A stretch of DNA of 64,000 nucleotides from Megaustenia siamemsis (Eukaryota > Mollusca > Gastropoda > Stylommatophora > Ariophantidae). The position numbers were made by a program, and so were the translations under genes. Positions 57,901 through 64,000 of this stretch are shown here, piece after piece (position 1 is the stretch's first letter; the number at the start of each line of letters is the position of its first letter). The notes below the pieces were generated by a model. That model ran no database searches and was not told the DNA's origin. It saw only the letters and a list, made by a program, of their open reading frames with translations. The stretch is taken from assembly GCA_032433765.1 (NCBI GenBank), contig JAVIAB010000051.1, positions 152,580,114 to 152,644,113 of the forward strand, given 5' to 3'.

Positions 57901-59204
57901 CGACATGAATGATACAACGACATGTCTGTTACAACGACATACCATACGTCTCTGATAAAACGACATGCCATACGTGACTGTTACAACGAGATGACTATTA
58001 CAACGAAATGACTGTTACATTGACATGACTGTTACATTGACATGCCTCTTACAATGACATGCCATACGTGTCTACTACATCGACATGACTGATACAACGA
58101 CATGTCTGTTACAACGACATACCATACGTCACTGATAAAACGACATGACATACATGTCTGTTACAACGAGATGACTATTACAACGAAATGACTGTTACAT
58201 TGACATGACTGTTACAATGACATGACATACGTGTCTACTACATCGACATGACTGATCCAACGACATGTCTGTTACAACGACATACCATACGTCTCTGATA
58301 AAACGACATGACATACGTGCCTGTTACAACGAGATGACTATTACAACGAAATGACTGTTACATTGACATGACTGCTACATTGACATGCCTGTTACAATGA
58401 CATGACATACGTGTCTACTACATAGACATGACTGATACAACGACATGTCTGTTACAACGACATACCATATGTGTCTGATAAAACCACATGACATACGTGT
58501 CTGTTACAAAGAGATGACTATTACAACGAAATGACTGTTACATTGACATGACTGTTACAATGATATGACATACGTGTCTACTACATCGACATGACTGATA
58601 CAACGACATGTCTGTTACAACGACATACCATACGTCTCTGATAAAACGACATGACATACGTGTCTGTTACAACGAGATGACTATTACAACGAAATGACTG
58701 TTACATTGACATGACTGTTACAATGACATGACATACGTGTCTACTACATCGACATGCCTGATACAACGACATGTCTGTTACAACGACATACCATACGTGT
58801 CTGATAAAACGACATGGCATACGTGACTGTTACAACGAGATGACTATTACAACGAAATGACTGTTACATTGACATGACTGTTACATTGACATGACTGTTA
58901 CAATGACATGACATACGTGTCTACTACATCGATATGACTGATACAACGACATGTCTGTTACAACGACATATCATACGTCTCTGATAAAACGACATGACAT
59001 ACGTGTCTGTTACAACGAGATGACTATTACAACGAAATGACTGTTACAACGACATACCATACGTATCTGATAAAACGACATGACACCCGTGACTGTTACA
59101 ACGAGATGACTATTACAACGAAATAACTGTTACATTGACATGACTGTTACAATGACATGACATACGTGTCTACTACATCGACATGACATACATGACTGCT
59201 ACAA
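54905..59204 (-). repeat. Right-arm satellite array
   Basis: The same satellite as the left arm, in inverted orientation (words such as ACATGACTGTTACAATGACA). It is about 4.3 kb against 15.3 kb on the left. The inverted marker CATCGGCATGCC occurs only at about 55681 and 57053, 1.37 kb apart, against ten copies on the left. Around 55205-55240 it carries a 162-180-bp unit that the left arm lacks near 54290. Confidence 0.93.
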
Positions 59205-60332
59205 TGACATAGCATGTAAACAGTCATTGAAAGCTGTCATCTGCTAATACAAAAGTTGTCAGCTACTATTTCAAAAGTTGTCATCGACTAAAACAAAACC
59301 CACGGGATCTTTGATTGTGTACCCGTTAAAGTCATCATCGCTGTCGTCTCCGTGTTATGAACAAGCGGTCAATTTGGACATTAATAAGTCTCATGATGCT
59401 GATGTTTCCACGGGTTAAATATATTAGCAAGACCGTTGCTGTTAGTTGGCCAAGCCCTGAGTAAGTTGTATGTTTCCATTAATTTCAAAATGAATTTTAT
59501 AGATACATTAAAGTTGTCATGCATAAAAATAACTATAAGACTCTACCATCTCTCTACTATACATGAAAAAAAAGGCATAGCCCCCACTTGTCTGTTATAA
59601 CTCTACAAAATACAAGTCACACTAGTTGTACAACTTCAATAACGACTTTAACTACTACTACTATTACTACAACCACTACAAAAAAAAAAAAAGCACAACA
59701 GTAATAGAATATCAAAAGTACATTAATTTACTGTCTCTCTGTTAGACGGCTAGACCAGCTTAAGTTACCCAAGTGAGAAATTTCACAGAGAAATGGTGTC
59801 TTTGATCATAACAGGTCCCCCACTACGAGAGCTCACCCCGCCCATGGCGCCGAGAGGTTGAGAGGTCAACGAGCGGTCACCAGGCATCCCGACACGAAAT
59901 GTCATGGTTAACTCCCCCTGCGCCGCCCGGTTTATGCACGCCGCGTGCCGCCCTATATATCTTTGTTAATTTAGCGCCTAAATGCGGGTCAATCTTTCTC
60001 TACTACTAGCTAGCTGTCAGGTACCAACAAAAGCCTCACGCTTCACCTGTCTCATTCAGCCTCTAATTCTGTGATCGCCTGTAGCATAGTGGTAAGTGTC
60101 TGGCCTGGCACGCCGTAGACCCGTGTTCGAAATCATATGGAGAATGTTTTTTTAAAATAATTCGGAATTTTTAAAATACGGAGCACCTGGACTAGCGGTC
60201 AACATCCGGCCACGAAATGTCACGGTCAACTCCCCCTGCACCTACGGTACATTAGGCGCGCCGCGCGCCTACTATATATCTTTGTTAATTTAGCGCCTAA
60301 ATACGGGTCAAATGGACCCTTGTATACTACTG
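59205..60332 (-). repeat. Right arm, outer domain
   Basis: The reverse complement of the left outer domain. The terminal motif copies are at 59872-59992 (copy 2) and 60194-60332 (copy 1). The sequence departs from the left arm immediately after 60332 (GCCAATTC). Confidence 0.85.
60068..60146 (+). other. tRNA-like pol III box sequence, right arm, outward-facing
   Basis: The mirror of 38390-38468: A box TAGCATAGTGG followed by GTGTTCGAAATC, on the plus strand and pointing rightward out of the inverted repeat. It differs from the left copy by substitutions just after the B box (CATATGGAGAA against CAGATGGAGAC). Confidence 0.55.
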
Positions 60333-60564
60333 CCAATTCTATTATTCCATCTTGCCAGTAATAAATATTTTTGGCTTCTTCCTTTTTCGCTATAGCCAGT
60401 ATCATCACAGATACCCATATCATTATCTATTCTCATATACCAGAATACTTACTTATTATAGGAAACATTACCTCCCAGAAGTAGACAATATTACCTTTCT
60501 GACTGTGACCACATATATCATGTGATTTCCACATCTTATTTATCATAATCTACCATGTGAGATT
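60333..60564. other. Flank of the inverted repeat
   Basis: Unique AT-rich sequence with no recognisable feature. Confidence 0.45.
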
Positions 60565-61354
60565 TTTAAGTTAGAAGTGCAGGCCTGAGTGATTCTTAAG
60601 TTAGAAGTGCAGAATTGAGATGTTCTTAAGTTAGAAGTGCAGAATTGAGATGTTCTTAAGTTAGAAGTGCAGAATTGAGATGTTCTTAAGTTAGAAGTGC
60701 AGAATTGAGATGTTCTTAAGTTAGAAGTGCAAAAATGAGATGTTCATAAGTTAGAAGTGCAAAAATGAGATGTTCTTAAGTTAGAAGTGCAGAATTGAGA
60801 TGTTCTTAAGTTAGAAGTGCAGAATTGAGATGTTCGTTTGTTAGAAGTGCAGAATTGAGATGTTTTTAAGTTAGAAGTGCAGAATTGAGATGTTTTTAAG
60901 TTAGAAGTGCAGAATTGAGATGTTTTTAAGTTAGAAGTGCAGAATTGAGATGTTTTTAAGTTAGAAGTGCAGAATTGAGATGTTCTTAAGCTAGAAGTGC
61001 AGAATTGAGATGTTCTTAAGCTAGAAGTGCAGAATTGAGATGTTCTTAAGTTAGAAGTGCAGAATTGAGATGTTCTTAAGCTAGAAGTGCAGAATTGAGA
61101 TGTTCTTAAGTTAGAAGTGCAGAATTGAGATGTTCTTAAGCTAGAAGTGCAGAATTGAGATGTTCTTAAGCTAGAAGTGCAGAATTGAGATGTTCTTAAG
61201 CTAGAAGTGCAGAATTGAGATGTTCTTAAACTAGAAGTGCAGAATTGAGATGTTCTTAAACTAGAAGTGCAGAATTGAGATGTTCTTAAACTAGAAGTGC
61301 AGAATTGAGATGTTCTTAAACTAGAAGTGCAGAATTGAGATGTTTTTAAGTTAG
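60565..61354. repeat. 30-bp minisatellite (26 copies)
   Basis: The unit is TTCTTAAGTTAGAAGTGCAG followed by AATTGAGATG, exactly 30 bp throughout with almost no indels. Variants form contiguous blocks: CAAAAATGAG in two units, TTTTTAAG in the middle, CTAGAAG alternating with TTAGAAG, and TTAAACTAG at the right. The block order suggests stepwise local duplication. Confidence 0.96.
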
Positions 61355-61590
61355 ACGTGATAAATCGATGTCACTTGTGTAATTTGTAGTGATGAGATAA
61401 ATAAATACAACGCCGATATGAGATGGATTCAGAGAAGGACATACTAGGAAGTCAACAGCAGAGCAGAGAAAATACTTTGGGAAAGGAAGTTGTTGTGTAG
61501 CGTGATTGCCTACGCCAGTAAGAAGAGCACTTTGGCGATTGTGATAACTATTTTGTTTATTATGAAAACAATTATCGTTTTTTAAGAAGG
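61355..61590. other. Unrecognised spacer
   Basis: Nothing recognisable. Confidence 0.4.
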
Positions 61591-61905
61591 ATTAATGAAA
61601 AGTCATCAATATGTGTGAAGAACATCAGTAAGTGTGTAAGATTAATGTGAAATATTGCATCAATTGTGCAGGATTAATGTTAAATTTTACATAAAGTGAA
61701 TGATTAATGTGAAATATTTAATAAAATGTGAAGGATTAATGTGAAATATTTCACCTAGTATGAAGGATTCATGTGAAGTATTTAATCAAGTGTGAAGGAT
61801 TCATCTGAAGTATTTCATCAAGTGTGAAGGATTAATGTGAAATATTTCACCAAGTGAATGATTAATGTGCAATTAATCAAGTGGGAAGGATTAAAATTAT
61901 ACATA
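61591..61905. repeat. About 32-bp minisatellite, degenerate (10 copies)
   Basis: Based on AAGGATTAATGTGAAATATT followed by TCATCAAGTGTG. Copy lengths run from about 25 to 34 bp. Confidence 0.82.
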
Positions 61906-61984
61906 ATTGTGAAACATTACATGCACGTGTCAACATTTGTAATATAACTGTTTCTGATGATTATTGTAAGAGATGACATTACTT

Positions 61985-62250
61985 GTTCAACGTGAAAAAT
62001 GATATTACTTGTGATAACAACAATGTGAAACATTCCACTACATGTGATAACAATAATGTGAACCATTTCACTACTTGTGATAACAACAATGCGAAACATT
62101 CCACTACATATGATAACAACAATGTGAAACATTCCACTACATGTGATAACAACAATGTGAACCATTTCACTACTTGTGATAACAACAATGTGAAACATTT
62201 CACTACTTGTGATAACAACAATGTGAAACATTTCACTACTTGTGTATTCA
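61985..62250. repeat. 33-bp minisatellite (7-8 copies)
   Basis: The unit is TTGTGATAACAACAATGTGA followed by AACATTTCACTAC. Both strands are open because the period is divisible by three (CDNNNVKHFTT on the plus strand). No gene context. Confidence 0.93.
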
Positions 62251-62960
62251 CTGATTTGAAACAATGTTTTTATTCAGAAATGCATAAATTTTAGTTCCAT
62301 CCTTTGGAACCACTGTAAACCCAATCACAACGCTTAATATAACACAAGCTCACAAAGAACATTAGAGTAAACTGTTTTAACTCATTCACACTGGAGTGAC
62401 TCACGTTTTTACAATTGTAGAGAGAAACAAATTATCGCGTCACCGTATGACAGCATGTACTATAAATTCACTTTATTGTCCTTATATTTTGACAAAGTAT
62501 ATATTTTTTTTTAATCTCTTACAACACACCAATAGACGTCTTGCAACATTATAGAAGCACCATCATTATGTTCTGTTGATGATCTTACTTATGTTGTAAG
62601 AAAACAGACAGTCCATTCGCTTTATAGTTTGCAAAATAAAATACAGACAACTTCACAGTCTGATCAACATTCTTAAAAACAATGCATTCACTTTATAGTC
62701 TTACAAACATTATGAAAAACATTACATTCACTTCACAGTTTTACAGACATTATAACAACAAAGGTGATACTTTATAGTTTACTTTAGTATTATAGCGAGA
62801 GAGCGTTCGCTTTATAGACTTGAATACATTAAAATACTGGGAAAATGTATTCACTTTATATTCTTGCAAGATTAGAAAGAAAACGAAGAGAAAATGTTCA
62901 CTTTATGATACAATATTCTTCGAATGACACAACTTACTCCTATAACCTCTGCACCTTACA
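62251..62960. repeat. Degenerate repeats around TTCACTTTATAG
   Basis: The word TTCACTTTATAG or close variants recurs at about 62469, 62618, 62689, 62729, 62770, 62809, 62850 and 62899, separated by 40-150 bp of A-rich, poorly conserved sequence often containing ACATTATA. Likely an old, decayed minisatellite. Confidence 0.55.
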
Positions 62961-64000
62961 AAACAAACACATTACATTACATACACAAACAATCTCAACA
63001 CTATATGATTATTATGCATACTAGTATACCCATTTTTATTACATCCAAATTGATTATATAAACTATCCACACACATGTCTACAACACATACTCCTATAGT
63101 CTCCATTATCGCTCATTCTTAACAAATAATTGCTAAAAGTACTATTCACAATAGCAACATTAGGACAACTTTACACTGGGAAACCGGTTATCGCTCGCAA
63201 AAAGCCTCTGGCAGCGAAAATAGCAACAGAACGGCTAATGAAGCTAGACGAAACCCTAGAATATGAGATGTACCTGTATACTCCGTTATCTCAGACATAG
63301 ACTGATGTTGCTTACATAAAATGTGTGTTGCGAAGGCACTCGCCAGTGTTCCTGATATTTTGCGCATTATCGAGCACTTTTTCCCCCCTATAGATGATGC
63401 GATCACAGTTATGAATATTACACGTATAAATGCTATAACTATGTTTATATTTATGAGAACACATAACTTCAAGAAATATTACTGGACTGTTCTGTCATTA
63501 AAACATTGAACATGGCTCATTGATATTGTTAACGCTAGTGCTCTCAGATATTTATAATAGACAGTTGGTTTAAAACATGTACTTACGTGGTTTTTTTCAT
63601 TCCAAGTAAGAATACACTTTACACAAGTCGGTGTTACCGTAAAAATGTTATGAAAAAACACAAACTAAATAAAAACAAACAAACAAACAGAAAACAGAGG
63701 GACACTTTTGCTAAATTTTGATATAAAAGTAGTAGCGCACGCGATGGGTGGAACGGATGTGGGCGGCAGACATAGCACGCCAGCAGAGTGAACACCCTTG
63801 CGCTTGATGTGCGTGCATAACTTTCCCTGCTTGCTCCTAGCAAATCCGTGTTCATATTTCACAGCAACAAGTTATCCGGTCTTGCTAGCAACATACTGGT
63901 ACTGACATGCTTTGATTGTAGGGAAACTTCCTAATGTTATCCCATAGATCCGTGAAATAGTTCCCCTCATGACGCAACACTTTTCAACATATTAACTTAA
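62961..64000. other. Unrecognised right end of the window
   Basis: No coding motif or repeat family recognised. A patch at about 63735-63845 is more GC-rich than its surroundings. Minus-strand frames there (63634-63855 and 63665-63862, 65-73 codons) overlap each other and have no domain, so I do not call them genes. Confidence 0.5.

Larger units (their letters stand above)
38200..60332. mobile_element. Foldback-like inverted repeat, 22.1 kb
   Basis: The two halves are reverse complements. Left arm 38200-54739 and right arm 54766-60332 meet around a 26-nt spacer. Near the centre, bases x and 109505-x pair without gaps from about 54290 to 55215. In the outer domain the pairing sum is about 98534-98539, because the left arm has about 11 kb more satellite. 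Outer domains (about 1.1 kb each) are non-array; inner domains are tandem satellite. The ends read AGTAG(TAG)TATACAAGGG inverted, and GCC occurs just outside each end (38198-38200, 60332-60334), possibly a 3-bp duplication or chance. Long inverted repeats with a tandem inner domain are the layout of Foldback/TU-like elements. I find no transposase or other gene inside. A fold-back sequencing artefact is a serious alternative. Confidence 0.75.

Noticed and set aside
39336..59204. Regular repeats as a CRISPR array
   Set aside because: There are no unique spacers. The repeats are contiguous words of one satellite in a eukaryotic context, and no cas-like gene is nearby.
38200..60332. A pair of divergent genes sharing a promoter in the inverted repeat
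   Set aside because: No open frame longer than about 80 codons occurs in either arm, and the outer domains show no protein motif.
63634..63862. Overlapping minus-strand frames near the right end as a small gene
   Set aside because: Two frames of similar length overlap, neither has a domain or signal, and there is no context. A local GC-rich patch explains the lack of stops.

Overview
This is a gene-poor, AT-rich stretch of a metazoan nuclear genome, most likely an invertebrate. A mollusc is my low-confidence guess, because an RNase H-bearing I/Jockey-type retrotransposon of the kind I associate with molluscan genomes is present. I found no host protein-coding gene, rRNA, functional tRNA, operon or CRISPR array. 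By my boundaries about 55% of the window is tandem repeat. Most of the rest is decayed APE-type non-LTR retrotransposon, tRNA-derived SINEs, one MITE-like element and unrecognised unique sequence. A run of 100 N at 19708-19807 is an assembly gap.

Layout. 1-4.3 kb: anonymous sequence, three retrotransposon 3' fragments, a pentanucleotide tail and a 24-bp array. 4.3-8.15 kb: a 33-bp array followed by a 2.5-kb 21-bp array. 8.35-13.3 kb: three minus-strand reverse transcriptase remnants (one inserted in a 46-bp array), a 445-bp MITE-like element, a 26-bp array and a SINE. 14.8-15.55 kb: a 29-bp array. 15.6-19.7 kb: a family A LINE and an RNase H-bearing family D LINE, separated by inverted 3' tails of two other families. 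19.8-22.04 kb: SINE, then 35-, 39- and 38-bp arrays. 22.8-28.2 kb: a tRNA-like sequence and family E LINE copies, two of whose 3' ends have become minisatellites. 28.7-32.25 kb: 20-bp, (ACTAA)n, (GA)n and 33-bp arrays, the last holding two retrotransposon insertions. 32.4-37.4 kb: a LINE C-terminus running into a 3.4-kb 45-bp array, then a different, GC-richer 45-bp array and a second copy of the SINE. 60.5-62.25 kb: 30-, 32- and 33-bp arrays.

The dominant object is a foldback-like inverted repeat at 38200-60332. Each arm has a ~1.1-kb non-array outer domain (with a repeated terminal motif and a tRNA-like pol III box sequence) and an inner satellite array. The arms meet at an inverted core with a 26-nt spacer. 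The satellite is hierarchical: 18-bp words, 162/180-bp units, ~1.13- and ~1.37-kb blocks, and a ~2.50-kb higher-order period. The left arm is ~11 kb longer than the right, and a diagnostic variant occurs ten times on the left against twice on the right. This architecture matches what is known of Foldback/TU-type elements (long terminal inverted repeats with a tandem inner domain), but I see no transposase, and a fold-back read misassembly has to be excluded.

No gene set works together here. The sequence records repeated retrotransposon insertion, decay of their 3' ends into minisatellites, and satellite expansion. All boundaries were read by eye and are approximate to about 5-20 bp unless an exact junction is stated.
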